DNA of 64,000 nt, taken from Dasyornis broadbenti (taxonomy: Eukaryota > Chordata > Aves > Passeriformes > Dasyornithidae). The DNA is taken from positions 3,278,326 through 3,342,325 of the forward strand of contig VZRN01005839.1 in NCBI GenBank assembly GCA_013397935.1, given 5' to 3'. The notes under the pieces are model-generated. The model did no database searches and was not told the origin of the DNA. It saw only the letters and a list, made by a program, of their open reading frames with translations. A program made the position numbers and the translations under genes. Below, in pieces: positions 1 through 14,779 of the stretch. How positions within the stretch are numbered: position 1 is the stretch's first letter; every line of letters begins with the position of its first letter.

Positions 1-3000
1 CACCCCAAAACCAGATGACAGATGTGACCCATGAGAGTTTATCTGAGAAGTGAGGAGAGAGAGCAGATAGTCAGAGGTGAGATTAAATAAACAATGATGT
101 TCTAAAGCCAAAAATTTTAGACTGTTTGTCCATTATTCTACTGTTTTCTTCATTTCTATCACCCAGGTTTCTCTCTTTGGAGTATAGCAAAGAGTAAAAT
201 CAAAGAGGCAGAATCAATGAGAAGATGATTGTAACAGAAGAAGTTTGGCTAAATGAACTTAATATTTCTTCCCTAGAAGCTTCAGTCCCAAATCACTTGA
301 TGCATTCCTCTTTCTTTCTTTTTCACAGTCTAACTTTATAAGGGGTGTCCAGATTGGTACAGCTTCCTTAAGTCCAGAATAAGTCCAGGAACTCCAGAAT
401 AAGGAAAACTTGAAGGAACAACAGCTCCATGTCAGACACCATCACTCCATACTTCTGTATAACGACAGAAATGCATCAGATATACACTGCCCTAAAAAAA
501 AAAACATACAGAAGACCAAGACAGCACTAATTTTTTCCTACAGTGGAAAGCAGGGTAAATTTTACTCTCAGATGCACAGTTCATGTACCTTCATGAAAAG
601 TTCAGTCCCATTTTCAGTCACTGAGGAGCCTTCAAATTTCTTGGTCCTGGAATTTGCCAGGAATTCCCCCCTTATTCATGGGAGCTACAATGAGCTGGTA
701 TCCCAGATATTGTAAGAAGAGCTTGTTCTGTAAATGTGACATAGAAAAAATCACCTTGTGTGGGAGCCAGCACAGCATATCACTTGAAACAATAGCCAGT
801 GGTGCAGCCAAGTGTATGCAGCATGGATGGGAAATCCCAGCCCTGAGACACCGACCTTCCTGACTGTCCCTCACCCATGAGAGCAAATCTTCTGCTCCAC
901 TGTGCTTGGCAGTGCCTTGTCCTTCATCTTTAAATTGCTTCAAGAAAAACAGAATAGTAAGAATATATGTTAAGCCCATTTGAGAAAGACCCTCTCCTTA
1001 TTACAAGATGCTACAGGGAGAGACCCACACGCTACATATTATGGAAATCATTGTCATTGCTTTGAAGCTTCTGTTAATAGCAGTGTCTCTGTTACATGGT
1101 GGGAGACGAGTTTATGTCAAAAGAACACAGAATTTGACAATGGAGTTAAATACAGTAGGGTTTGTTTTCAGAAACATTTATCAAAGTGATTTTTATTTAG
1201 TGAAATCCATGAAATTTTGTGTATAAGCAGGGGTTGAGTATAAGAATCTATTCTAAGAGAAAACATGCATGTCCTTCATAACATGTAAGTAATTAAACAG
1301 ATAGTGGTTTAAAAAGCATATAACAAGATGGGTGGAGTTTTCCTAGTGGAGGCTCTGAAGTTGTTTCCTCCTAACAAAAGTTCAGAATCCATTTGTCAGC
1401 ACATATAATTTCCTGTGCTCTTTGCTGTATTTCAAAAGCCAAAATATGCATCCTATTATAACAAAACTCCTGGTTTACCAAGATAAACAACAAAACAGAT
1501 CTGCATGGTGTTAGAACTGCAGGCAGCTCTTTGTATTTGTTGGAAGATCTTACTGGGTTAGGAAACAATAATTATTTCTAGGCAGATTCAAATATTTTCA
1601 ACAGAGACTGTGATGAAAAAAATATAAGCCCTTTTCCTGTAGCTGAAAAGTTGAAAGCCTTGGTAGTAAACTTAAACCTGACCATTAGTTCAACTTTGTC
1701 TCATCTTATGCAGCTATGCAAAACAAAGTCTGTTGATAAAATGAAAACAGTTTCCTAGAATACCAAAACAGACTGCTCCCTCCTTACGGAAGACTGTCAT
1801 CACTCCAACAGTGAAGTATGTTTACTAATCTGTATCATTGTTAACAAAGACATATTGGGGACACCGTATTTGAATTAAAGCCTCTAGTAAATGAAGTAAG
1901 GGATCATACTGCATGCATTCAGAAAGAAATTGGGCCAGCCTAGAGTTTTAGAATCTTCTAGGCATACAAGACACAATTGGAGACAATTTAATAGTTCATT
2001 AAGCTGTGGTTCCACAGGCAACTGAGCAAACCTGGTGTCCACAAAGAGGAAGTGTGACTGGCCTGGCCTCTCTTCTCCCCTGCCCTGCTCCTACATTACA
2101 CTTTTGACATCTGGACTCTTCTGGATGCTACCCTAACCTAGAGGAAGGTTGCCCAGCTCTTCTACTGAGTAATTTATCCTGCTGGGCTAATCACGGAGAC
2201 TCCCCTCAGCCTGGAAATTAATCAATAGGACTGGACAGGGTGGCATGTGCATGGGCAAGACCAAGAATCTTCTATCTTGGCATCTGTGAGTCATTAGGTT
2301 GAGCAGCTGTACAAGGAACCACTGCTCATTAAGTAACAACATAACAAGACTCAAAGTGTAAGGACTCACCTCCTCTTCTAAAAAAGATACTTCCCACTGA
2401 CTTCAGCTGACTAATTCTTCCTAATTCCATGAAATTGCAAAGTAGGTAAAGATATTCTGCAGGCAAGTTTAGGAAATCCCTGTGTTACTGGATTTGCAGC
2501 AGGGAATCTGACTAGCAGCCAGCCAGGTGAGAAGGAGGACTGCATTGTACTTGACTACACCTATGTAGCAAAAATTGTCTTCTGCAAATATATTACAGCT
2601 GAGCAAAACAGATAAAATCAGAAGTGAAACATTGCCATGTCTATAATACAGGTCATCAGCAATACCAGAACTCAAACCCATGTCCCTTGAGGCTGTCCTG
2701 GCTCATTGTCCAGTATATTTCTCTTGTTTTCTCAACGCCTTGAACCCAGTAAGAGCTCTGCTATCTTATTTTGTAGAGTCTGTAACTGTTACTGGTCAAG
2801 AGTCAGCTCCATCAAGCTGCAGAAAAAAAGCATTCAAGCAAACTGAAAATGCACACTAGACATTGGGCTTAAGAAAAAGGTTTGTTTCAATGACAATTTT
2901 GATTCCAACGATATAGTGTTTTCTCATAAATGTCAATTGCTAGAAATACTTGTGGGGTTTGCCATTTAGCTGTTTCATTACAGATTTGTGCAGAACTGAA

Positions 3001-4679
3001 TGGACAACAGTTTTCTGCTCCTGAGTTAAAACTCTGGACAATATTCATGCTTCAACAGAGTGAGATTAGAAGGCAATTCATGTCTCAGCTCTGTCTAAAT
3101 AGCAGGCACAGTAGTTAGTATCAACTTAGGTGCACTACTTAGATGTTTATCGACCTGTGTATCTACTGCTAGAGCAGACTGTATTCTACTGAAGCCTTTT
3201 GAACTCTTGCTTGTGTTTGTGGTTTGCAGACCACACAAATTTTCCAGAATAAGAAGAACTTCCAACACATTTTAATTTACGAAACATGTGCAGCCCATAT
3301 GAGAAAAGCATCCCAAAAGAATGGGAAATTATAGTTTGCACAGTGTGTGGATAAGAGTCAACTGGTGTTGAAGGTAATTAAATTTTGTCACTTATTAATT
3401 TCAGCCAACAATGTGCATTAATTAATCCACACAGTGCTCCTGTGAAACAAATGCAGAAGGTTCTGAGACTGAGGGTTTGTTGATGGGTGAAAATTGATGT
3501 ATGACAGGATAGGGAGAAATTTTTTAATGGAGAGCTGCTTCAGATTGCCTCTATGAGTGAACATTCCTGCTCTGGAGCAAGTCCTAGCTTGCTTAGACCA
3601 AATGCAAAGCAGCTTGAACTAATTTAGAAAGAGAGATGAAAAAAATCACACTTCTATTCAAGATAAAACCAACCAAACTCCCAAACCAGTTCCTCATTAA
3701 ACCTATAGACAAGCCACAAATCCTATTATTTTATGTCCTGGAGTCCTTCCATCGTTACACATTTTTCACATCTGGCAAGTGTGTTGGTATAACTCTGATG
3801 ACACTCCCTCTGAAAGGACACAATAGAACTTGGAGTATTCTGAAGGGGGACAAAGATGGCTGCAAATAGGGCTCAGCACCTGCTCATGCAAAGCAGGCAA
3901 GCTTTCTTCAGCTCAGGATGGCTTGTGTGTGGGGGGAGGTTTAAAAAATCATAACTAGGACAGAGATGATGAATAAGGAACAATTGTTCATTATTCCTTA
4001 CCATATAAACAAAATAATATATCCAATGACAGGTTTAAAAACAGTTAAAACCAAAGGGAACAATTTTCCACACAACAAGATATTGAGCTGTATGACTCAC
4101 TGCTAAATTAAGTTTGGATGTGAAAAATATTCGCAGGTTCAAAATGGGATTAGGGAAGTCAATTGGAGAAAGGTCCAGCGAGGATAACTAAACAATGGCC
4201 CTAATGTGATATCAAGAGGAGGAAATGCCTGCAGCAGTGATCACTAGAAGAAAGGAAAGAGGAACGGATCACTGCTGTGTTTCTTAAGCTCTTTCCCCAT
4301 AGCTGTTGGTGCTGGCCATTGTCCGAGACAGGCTGATGGTATGCTCAACCAGCGTGGGACTGCTTAAACTGGTGTTTTTATGAGTTTCCAGTGACAACAT
4401 CTGTGCTTAAATGGATTTCAACATTACATTTAAAAGAAGTAACAGCAACATATTACACAAAGAGTGTGGAGCACCAGAGCTGGGTTTGGACCTTTTTTTG
4501 AATCCAACCCTTTTTTTGTTTCCGCTTTTTAGTAGCAAGTACAATGACTCAGTCTATGTATTTCCTAGCTAAGGAGCTCTGCAGCTGTATGGGTGGGATG
4601 GCAAGCACTATCACTATAAAATAAGAAGACGAGTATAAAAAAGTCAATTCCTTCCACACCCTATATTTAGCAGACTCAN

Positions 4680-4735
<56 letters not shown>

Positions 4736-7700
4736 CTTGATATAATAACCCAGATGAGTGAATGATTTATTTATGAGGATCTTGACATTTTGGTCATATC
4801 TGATTAATTGCATGCTATGGTCATCGTTCCAGAGGCTGTATATAGAGAATGAATTTGCCTTGTAACTATCTGGCTCTAAAACCTGATTGAAAGACACAAC
4901 GAAGTCTTTATGGTCTTTCTGGGCTCTGACAACTTTCCAGTTACCAAAAACAAATTACAAGAAACTCCTCTTGCTTTTCTGTTTATTTCCAGATTTCACT
5001 GTGCTTGTTTTACTTGATAATACATTTTAAGGGTTAAAATTCTCTCCAACTTATTTTTTCATCCCAGTGCTATTAGTGTAGGTGTTAAAAAGAGTTTTTC
5101 AGTTATGGATAGACAATTTCTTTTTGTCTGATATCGACCTCACAAATAAAAAACCAAACAAAAAACCAAAACGAAAACCAGATGAGAGGAAAAGTTCAGT
5201 TTGACCTTTTTATGGTATTAATGAGAGAAAAGCCAATGAAAGATAGATTGCAGTGAAAAATAGAAAATAATTCAGAAGAGAGGACATCTAATGAGGACAT
5301 GAACCCTCAGATCTCACATATGCTGAGCCAGTTTCTGTGGAATGGTGCACAGTCTGCCATCTATACTCTAGCACGCAAAGTTCAGCCTACCAGAAAACCC
5401 CACAACTAACCAACTGAAAAAAAACCCAACCAAAAATCCCCAGACAATATGGACTGGGGGAAATCATCAGTTGAAATTGCAGGAAAATGTAATTCATGGT
5501 AATTATATCAACAAGAAAAAGGGTGATAATGAATGAAGTGGACCACAGTTTTTGCCAAAACCCAAGATTTAAAAAAAAAAATCTAGCTTTATACAAAGTA
5601 ACCACCTGGCAGATTGTTTCTGTATCTATTCTTACATTCAGAACAAATTTAGAAAAACGACAATGTGAAATTGTGAAGGGATTAAAAATACACGCACCAA
5701 ACGGACTTCTTAAGTAAGAAAAATTGTAAGAACAAAAACATAGTGCACAGAATGATTAGCTATCAGGTAACATTTTAATTACATTGTATAAATGTTATGT
5801 CATTTAGAATTAATGTTATACATATTATAGGTTTTCCAGCATTCAAATTTTTTAGAAATGAAAATGCCAGATTCCACTGAAGCAGTCTCCATAAAGAGCC
5901 TCTATTGCAATCCAAAGACATTTGACAAAGGGATAGTATTGATGAGTGGTTACTAATACAGTCTGCTAATCACTTGGGGAGTTTTCATCAATAGAAATTA
6001 TCTGAGCATTGTACTGTAGGAGATCTTGCTTAAGAAAGCAAAATTTGTTTATTCATTAATAATAGACAAGGCAAAAAAGACTCTCTACCAAAATACAGGG
6101 AGGATATAAATTTCATAAATTACGTACGTAAGTGTCATGCATTTGTTGGACACCTGCCAAAAAAGGAACATGCAAATAAAGCTGAGGAATTCTGTATTGC
6201 ACTGAAATAATCATCTTGTGGTACTATTCACAAGTTCACATACCATCTGGGCAATTTATAAATATCTTTTAAAAATAAGAAAGAAGCTTTTTTAAAAATT
6301 CTATGGACAACAGAGCCAAATGAATACTTTTCCCATGCCCACCTCATCCCAAAAGTACTAAAGGCTTGTTAAAAGTAACAAGAGTTACAGCCACAAAAGT
6401 AGAAGAGGTAAAAGAAAGGGTTCCTGGTTTTTTTCAGATAGCCAGGCATACATAGTCATATTTCCCACTCCCAAGTATTTGAGGGCCTATAGAAACACTT
6501 CAGTCAAAGATGAACATAGGCTAAAACTGTCAAAGTTAATTATAAACCCACAATCTTTATTAAATTAGAGATATGATATGAAATAATTGCTTTTGTGTGG
6601 TAAAGTCATGCAGGAAATAACTGTTCTAGATTCGCATTCCAGGTCTCCCATTTAACACTTACAAGGCTGCAGAATAGCCAGGGAATATCACAGGACCATA
6701 TTACTGGACATAACTTCTTTCTCCCCACTGACTTGAGGGTGTCTCCCAGATACTGGAAGCCTCAGTTTAGTTCCTTCCTCTGCTTGAGAGATGTATTTCT
6801 AAATTCCAAGAGAAGGCTCAGACCACAGGTGAACACAGCACAGTTACCTGAGTTTCCAGTCTATACCCCACCCAAAGTAGGATGTGCAACATGGAACCCA
6901 GCAGCCCTGCTTTCCAGGGGAGCAGGTAAAAGCTGAGGTCCCACTTGCTCAGTGCTGATGGGACACTTCCATTAGGCAGGACCCAGGAATCTGCCACAGC
7001 CTGAGAAGGACTCTCATCTCTGAAACATTAGGAGGGGATGGCATCTCTGAGGAGAATCCCTTCAGTAGGAGGCGAAACATGAATTCACATCCCAGGACAA
7101 TATTCCAGCCGATGAGCTGTAAGATGGACAGGAAATCCTTTCCTCGGCTCTCTTCTACCACTTCCAAAAATAAAATGTTCCAACAGCAAAGAACTCATTC
7201 TGTGTTGAACACAGCAACTTTGGTTCATCATTCCCTCACAGTCTGTACCACACAGTGCAATATGAGATGGCTCTGCTGGGATTTTTGTGCCTTTTAGACA
7301 CAACTATGAACACATTTACATACAAAGCTATATGAATAACAGTGATCTGAAAAATGCACTATTTCAGCTAGTGATGCCAAAATCTCTTTTCCCACATCGT
7401 GTCTTCAGTCAATGATGAAATACAGAGAAGGCAGAAAGAAATGGCATTAATTTCGCTCTCTGACTGCTTTACATATCCCCACATATCTCAGTGGGATTTC
7501 TGGAAATAATGCAAAGCCTCTCCAGTGCTTGACATGAAGTACCTCCAAATACAACAGAAGAGCTCTATAGGCAATAAGCAGAAAACTTAGCATCAAAATG
7601 GAAACTAATTTATCTCTCCGTACAGAGAACATTCTGTGTCTGGCAAGCAGTACAAGCCTGAATTTGCATACATTTCTTTGCAAACAGTACTACAGGCACT

Positions 7701-9115
7701 GTCACATCCATTCTGCTACTACTATGATAAAAGCAAACAGCATTTAGCTCAACTGTTACATGTTGTTCAGCAAACAGATTGTTTTAGGACATATCTTAAC
7801 AAAAGACACCTACCTTGTGCAAATGTTTTTAAGCATAAACATGTGAAAGTTTTTATAAGAAAAAACCCTCTTTTTTCAACACATTTTTCCATTTGCTCAT
7901 CAGCTTCTTGATTTTTCTGTGGAATAGCAAAACAAAGCCATGCTATGTTCTCAGCAGGGCTATTTTCATAGTAGAACAAGTTTCAGTGTTGTGACTTGGT
8001 ACTCTTCCACTATTAAAAACATAAAAATAAAAATTGATTCCTTGTCCTTCCTTCAAGGAAGGAGCTGGAAGACAGAATTGCCAGTGGTATTCCTGGTATC
8101 TCTGTAAGCAAAAAAAACAATAGCAGAAGTTTAGCATACATAATAGAGGGAGGAAGGAAGAGACAATGAAAGCAATGTTTGTGTTTATTTTCTTCGTTGT
8201 ATGCACTCAACTATCACTGTCTTCAATGCAAATGCCATTTTCCACAACATCTAAACTATGAGACTGATTCTGTAGGAGCCGTACTCTAAAGTAGGAAGCA
8301 CAGTATAAAATTAGACAGGCAAACAACAGTCTGCTCTGAAGCTGCCACAGTGTGGGATGGCAATGTACAGACTCCTTTAGCCAAATATGCCTTATTAGGA
8401 GTTTTCCCGTATACTCCTCTCTTCTCATTTTGCTTTTAAATAAATAGAATACCAATAGAAAAGCAATAGGTCCCCTAGCTACAGTAAACACAGGTGGACA
8501 AAACAGAATAAAAGTTAATTTCTTATGAACTTACATTCAAAGAAAATAAAAAGCTCATGCTGGGACTTGGTGTGGCCTTTTGGAACACAACTTGCTTTCC
8601 CAGCTTACTTGACTGACCTTTGCACTGAAAGACAAGAACTATCAATACAATATGCAGAACCGATGTCATTCCTTTGGTATTAAGGGTGAGAGATGGCTCA
8701 TTTGGGATATTTGTTTTGATGATATCACAGTCACACATTGTGTGATTTGAATCAAGTAGATGCTTTTGAGCTTATAAAACTCTATTGATCTACCAAAATA
8801 TTATTTTGTTTTAGTCTGGTACTCCAGTATGCTCCCTAGCACTGTTGCCATTTAAATGACTTCATAGCTGATGCAGTAAACATATTCAAAAATATAAACA
8901 CCTCAGTTTTCTTTTAAAATTGAAACAAATAAAACCATCTCAAAAAGCAACAAAGAATTAAAAATAAGTTCCCAGCAACAGCAATGGAAAGTCACAAGTG
9001 GCATGTGCAAATTAACTGTGAATCAAAGACTCATTTACTTCATGAAAACTGCACCTCCAAAAAATAATTGCCTAGCTTATGCCTGTGACCATAAAAATAA
9101 TAAAAGATGATGCAA
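1..9115. other. Intergenic, no gene recognised
   Basis: This is AT-rich DNA with only scattered short ORFs typical of chance. The long A run at 4681-4732 and small A-rich stretches near 5150 are the only named structures. Confidence 0.6.
4681..4732 (+). repeat. Poly(A) run of 52 nt next to an ambiguous base
   Basis: An uninterrupted A run follows an N at 4679. No retroelement body was recognised immediately upstream, so I cannot assign it to an insertion. Length and the adjoining N suggest an uncertain assembly. The 'protein' rich in Phe on the opposite strand is an artefact of this run. Confidence 0.95.
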
Positions 9116-9257
9116 ACATGATTAGCTCAGTTGGTGGGAACATGATGCTAACAACACCAAGGTTTTGGGTTCATTCCCCATATGGACCATTCACTTAAGA
9201 GTTGGACTCTATGATTCTTGTGTGTCCCTTCCAACTCAGAACATTCTGTGGTTCTAG
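9116..9257 (+). mobile_element. tRNA-Ile-derived SINE with CR1 tail (TguSINE1-like)
   Basis: The first part is a decayed tRNA-Ile gene. TTAGCTCAGTTGG is an intact pol III A box (9122-9134), 'gatgctaacaac' is the anticodon arm region, and GGTTCATTCCC (9168-9178) is the B box, followed by a degraded acceptor stem ending in CCA. From about 9200 it becomes a CR1 3' end (GTTGGACTCTATGATTCTTG, then 'cccttccaactcaga') ending with two 8-bp CR1 terminal repeats. This head-tail structure is that of TguSINE1, known from zebra finch. A functional tRNA gene is excluded by stem mismatches. Confidence 0.85.
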
Positions 9258-12200
9258 GATGTGTCTGTAGCTTGCATGTGCTGAAGTGAACAGCATCAGC
9301 GCAAATTTCACTTCCCATAAGCTTTACAAGTTGATGGTGATGCTGTAGGATCTCAGTAAGATGTATAATTAATAAGAGCTAGACATGACAATAAATATGA
9401 ATTAATATAATAACAAAATATATTAGCCTAAATGAGCATCTCTAAATTAAATTTCTCATTTTTATGTCGTTTTCATTACACTTACTTAGTTTATCACCTC
9501 CATTTTCAAATTCATGAAGATTTAAAATTCTTATGAAATGCATTGCTAGAAATGTATCAAAGATATCAGTAGCCCCCAGATTTTCCCAGCTTCCTTGCCT
9601 TATTCTCAATACCAGCCATCCATGTTTCAAATGAAGAGCATAAATTAGTTCAGGATATGCTTGTCCTGAAAAGCAGTAAAGAAAAAGATCAACACAGATT
9701 AGTAGTACTTTTAGAATCAGCACACAAAGAAATAAGAACTTAGGCTATCCCCCCTCCAATATGAAGTCAAAACAGTTTTCTTTTGTATGCAGTCTCTTCA
9801 TGAAGGAGACTACAGGGATATCTGCCATGGATGATATCTGGCATAGTTGTATAACAGATGGACTTTTCTAACAATGTCTTTATTCAGCATTTGCCCTATT
9901 CCCAGGTGGTATAGGTATGTGAATTTATTCATCCATTTTTGTTCCTCTTAGTGTGCTCACTTAACTCTATGAGCTTAGATGATGTAAGTTTCTGAAGGTA
10001 AAACTTATTTGTATCATATATACTTCTGCTGTATTTACTGTGATCTGTTAGCATTGCAACAATGCTTGCCAAGTATCCTGCCAAATATTAGTTTACATCT
10101 AAAAGGTGTACCAAGAAATATTTTTCATACTTCTTACATTAAATTAATTAAACTGTAACCGTCATTTACTTCCAAAAACTGCACCCTGATAACAGCAGTT
10201 GTTAATTTAAACCAACTGCTGTCTACACATGTGGGTAAGGCTGTCACTATGGTAGCAAACACCTGGGATAAACTCCTAGGCCATTGAAAAAGCTAGTTTT
10301 GCCAGTAACTTCAGGAGATCAGCATTTGGTCTTTTGCTTTACAGAACAACAGATGAGCTTTTGTTAAAAGTTCTGACCTACGTCTGCTCTCTGGCGGATG
10401 TTTTCCTTGGTGGATTTGCCACCTGTATCAGAAAAAAACCACCTCATTCTGACCAAAATAAAAGACAAGACCCTATATCTTTACAACACATGTTTCCTTT
10501 AATAGAAGATAATGTGTTTACAGTCTCTGTGCTTCCTCGTCTTGCTTGGACTTCATCACCTTGGCTTATCTCCCATTCAACTTGTGTTTGCAAGTTCAGT
10601 AGTTTACACTGGAAATAGTGTAGTCAAATAATATTCTTCATTACACAGGCAGAATTTCATATGTACTCTGTATTGATGTCTTTTCCTGCAACCAGAAACA
10701 AGGAAACGTAAACTTAAGTCCTTTGGCGCTCCATTGGTATAAAACTACAGCATCCCACTTTTGAAAAACAATTTTCTGAATGAGTTTCACACAAACGAGA
10801 GAGCTTGTTTCTGATGTAAAACCCAGACACACAAGCCATCCCTTACTGATGAGAATGCAACACTGGCCAAAGTCTAGTCCTTAGGGAGCAGAAAAATGCT
10901 GTGTAAAACATGGACAAAGAATACAGGATTACAGGAACAGTCTTAATGGTAGAATATTTCTAGCTTCTTATGCCAGACAGACACAGAAAACACTTGTAAA
11001 GGATTAGGAGATTCCCAAACACTCAGCCTAAAATCTGAGCAACTATTCAAGATTTGGCCTTATTTCTGCTGTTGGTAAACACACTGTTTTTAAGTCTGAA
11101 ATCATTAAAGGAGCGTTCTCATGCAAAGAAGCAGAAACTTTTTGTGTTGCATACCTTCTCTTTGTGTCAAGAGCTCCCACACCCTCTCTAGGTGATCATT
11201 CCAAAAAGATGGACAATACAGCTAGGTTGCTGTTTCTCACACATCATCAAAACCTCAAGTCTGCCTCATGGGTGTCGCAAATAAAACTCTCATTAATCCA
11301 AGATGGGATCAAATTTCTCAAATTCAGCAAGTTACTCCAAGGAAAACCCACTACAAGTGGAAGTAGTCAGGCTGTTGTTGAGGAGGTGAGTTAAGGCAGT
11401 CAGGACATATGACTAGGTGACCTAGAGTAGACAATTTGAAGGTTATTAGCTGCCCACATGCCCCCCAGTGGGCCTACTGTCCTGCAGAATGTGCCTTTCA
11501 AGATATGAAAGACCCCCACAGCTTTGGCTCTCTGCTCTCCGGTTCAATAGAGGATTGCTAGTTTAAACACAATGCTCACAGCAATATTGTCAATAAAATA
11601 GGTGCTCCACGTTAATAAGCACACACAGCTATCTCACCCCATTGCAGTCCTCTTTGCATGCAAGTAATGGTTATTTTCACCTTTTTGCATTTTATAAGCA
11701 AATGACACTCTCATTACAGCTGTCACCTGAATTACTACTACTTCTGTCATGACCAGGACAACAAGACTGGTTTTACAAAGCAGCTCCTGACTTACACTGC
11801 CTCCAGTTCAGGAGCAGGCACTTCCCATACCTGTTGCAAATTAACACTTGAGTTCCAGGTACTCAGTACATCTAAAAGTCAGATCCCAGATATTGGCTTA
11901 TGTGAATTATCAGCATATCCTATAGAAAGCCACAGGCCTAAATGTTTTCTTTCAAAGAGGGTAAAAACAGAGAAGGCAGAAAAAAATTCATTTTGATTAC
12001 ACTTTACTGTTGTGACTGGATGGAAATGCAAATTTTATAGTTGTCCTAACCAAGTTATTCTTACTTTTTTGTGGGGTGGTGAGTTTTTTGGATAAAGTGT
12101 TCTTAATTTTATCTCATTTCTGTGAGTTCTGTGAGTATTACACTAATGGCTGTTCCTCAACACAGCATAGAACCTAAGTGAATCCATGCTATAGATCCAC

Positions 12201-13990
12201 TAACACTAACTTTAAACTGATGCAAGCAATTGGGACTTGCAGTTGCAGAAAAAGCAGAAAAAACCCAGGTAGGCGTGAGATATCAAGATGTCCAGGGAGT
12301 ACAACACACATTTTCAGAGTCAAACACTGCAAATTCTGCATAGACAACTTGCAGGCTCATTGAGAATCAGAAGAAAAAGAATGACACTGGGATAGGAAGG
12401 ACAAGGGAGAGATCCCCATCTCACTGCTTTATGAAGAAAACTGAAATAGAGTATTGCCCTGTTGGGAATTTTCTTTTAAAGTGGCTGTAAATGAGATGCA
12501 ATTAGCACAGAGTTAATAAGATACAAAATGGCCTTCTTATGCTACTACCTTGGAAAATCTCCAACAACTTCACAATTGAAAAAAACCAAACAAAAATCAA
12601 ACCACAAAAGTATATGCTAATCTTAATTTCCAGTTTCATGAATTTATGTATCTTCCCTAGAATACTAATCTCTATTTTATTTATTTGCATTAGAGTGATT
12701 TCAAAAATTCCTCCTCAGACATGTCTCATCATATCATAATTATTCATCACCATGAAGGCCTCTAACAGCCTCTGGTTACAACATTTTGATGTTTTCTAAT
12801 AAATTATAAAGTGAAAGGATAATTTCCATAACCAATTAATCTTTGGCTTCTTAGAAAAACTTAGTTCCAAAAAGAATGTGTCCACTAGTCTAGGGAGCTA
12901 TGCACTACAATAATCAGTTCACCTCACTCTTTCCCTGGAAATAATCAACATATCTGAATGTTTTCCAGTCTCAACCAAACAGAACAAGCCTTAAAGAGCA
13001 TTTGGAAAGAGAGTCTGAAGTAGCTTCTTTGGACTCTCAGGTCTTCTTTACTGGGAGAGCAGACCAATGAGTTAGCATCTCAAAATGGAGACAAAGGAAA
13101 GATTGTAATGAACATGCCTCAGGATTGATTTTGAGCAGGATCTCATGCATTTCCTACAGATCTTTGGCTAACATCTCCTGAGATAAATGGAAATAAGTCC
13201 ATTGACTTCATGGCTACTGGTGTTATTATATGAACAATGGGGCAACCAACATAAACATTTGTACCTGCTACAGTAGGTAATCAAGTTGACAGCTGTTGAA
13301 TTGTGGTATATGAGCCCCAGGAGTAAGTATTCTTAAGAAAAATCTCTAGTTTTGTGGATACTAGTCTAATCTGGATCAACCCATTTATAAGACTAAATAT
13401 TGGAGTTTTGTTATTTAAACTTAGGTATCTGCACTATCTACAAATGTACTCTACCGTATGCAGACAAGGTCAGTGAGATGTTTCAGGTGTCAAGGGGGAA
13501 GCTCTTGCATTTCTGGAATAGTAGAGGGAAGATTTATAAAGTTTTTACTGGCCTGAAGGAAAGAAAGAAAGTAAAAACATCTGCCAGAGTCATGAGTGGA
13601 TTGTTGGCTAAATTCATTCAGTGGAGGAGCCTGAAATAGATCATCCCCGTCTTCAGAAGTAGGCGTTAGTGGAGTCATCAAAACTAATTACTACAGAGGA
13701 GTCCAGGACACACCTACAGGGAATAAAACTAATCTGAAAATGTAAATTAAATTCACAAATGATGGGTAGAAAAGCCAGCAGTTCTTACACTCCTGGACTC
13801 ACACAATGTACTAACCTTGCTAAGCTTTTATGAAACAATAACAGAAATACTTTTTATTTGAGTCTGGAATAGTACTTATGAACATGTCATTAAAAAAGGA
13901 AAAACTGCAGACAACAGAGGTTGCTACAAATACAGCCATGATCACACTGCCTAGATCCTCAGTGTTATAAAATATCTATCCAAAGAGACA
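9258..13990. other. Intergenic, no gene recognised
   Basis: No coding exon, RNA gene or repeat was identified. ORFs are short and lack domains. Confidence 0.6.
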
Positions 13991-14395
13991 AGCATAGATT
14001 CACAAAATATACTGATTTGGAAGCGACCCACAAGGATCATCAAAGTCCAATTCCTGGTCCTGTATTGGACAGCCCAGAGTCACACAATGTACCCACGAGT
14101 ATTGTCCAAACACTTATTGAACTCTGGCAGGCTTGGTGCTGTGACAACCTCTCTGGAGACCCTGTTCCAGCGTCTAACCACCCTTTGGGAGAAGAACCTT
14201 TTTCTAATATCCAGCCTCAAACTCCCCCCTAAACAGCTTCATGCAATTCCCTCAGGTCCTGTCCCTGTTCACCAGAGAGGAGAGATTGGTGCCTTCATCT
14301 CCACTTCCCCTCACGAGGAAGCTATAGACAACCATGGGATGTCCTGTCAAGCCTCCCCTTCTGCAGGCTGAACAAGTGACCTCAGCTGCTCAATT
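13991..14395 (-). mobile_element. CR1 LINE 3' fragment, antisense
   Basis: The plus strand carries the reverse complement of a CR1 3' region, including CACAAGGATCATCAAAGTCC, 'tgttccagcgtctaaccaccctttgggag' and 'gaagaacctttttctaatatcc'. It corresponds to the same CR1 part as the copy near 48.3 kb but is more diverged, so probably older. ORFs at 14017-14232 and 14087-14371 lie inside it and are not genes. Confidence 0.88.
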
Positions 14396-14779
14396 TCAAA
14401 CTTTGGCATTGCTTGTGATGTTTCTAATGCGCTCTAGCAACTCACCGGTGCAGAGGGAAGTAAACATGAGTGGGAGGAAAAAAGATTCAAACAGCTGAGC
14501 AGCAGTGACAGTAGTACAAATTTAAACAACTCTCTCCCTTTTTAGGTTTTGAAGAAGATCAAAAGGAGGCTCTGTAGTTCCTGAGATGCTCTGTCACAAG
14601 TATGTTTGTGCTTGCCACTTGGCACTATTGTATAAACAACGTACAGTGCACCACAAGGAACAGTGATGCAGCCATTTCCCACAGCAACCCTTTCTCTCTC
14701 CTCATAAACAAACCCAAGGCTGTGCGTATTCTTTACAGCTGCCCCGGCCTCTCCTCAGGAGCTCACATGAAAGCACTTT

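Noticed and set aside
4733..4897. Minus-strand ORF ending in a run of phenylalanines
   Set aside because: This is an artefact of the adjacent poly(A) run.
9116..9190. A genuine tRNA-Ile gene
   Set aside because: The acceptor and other stems carry mismatches, and the unit continues into a CR1 tail, so it is a SINE head.
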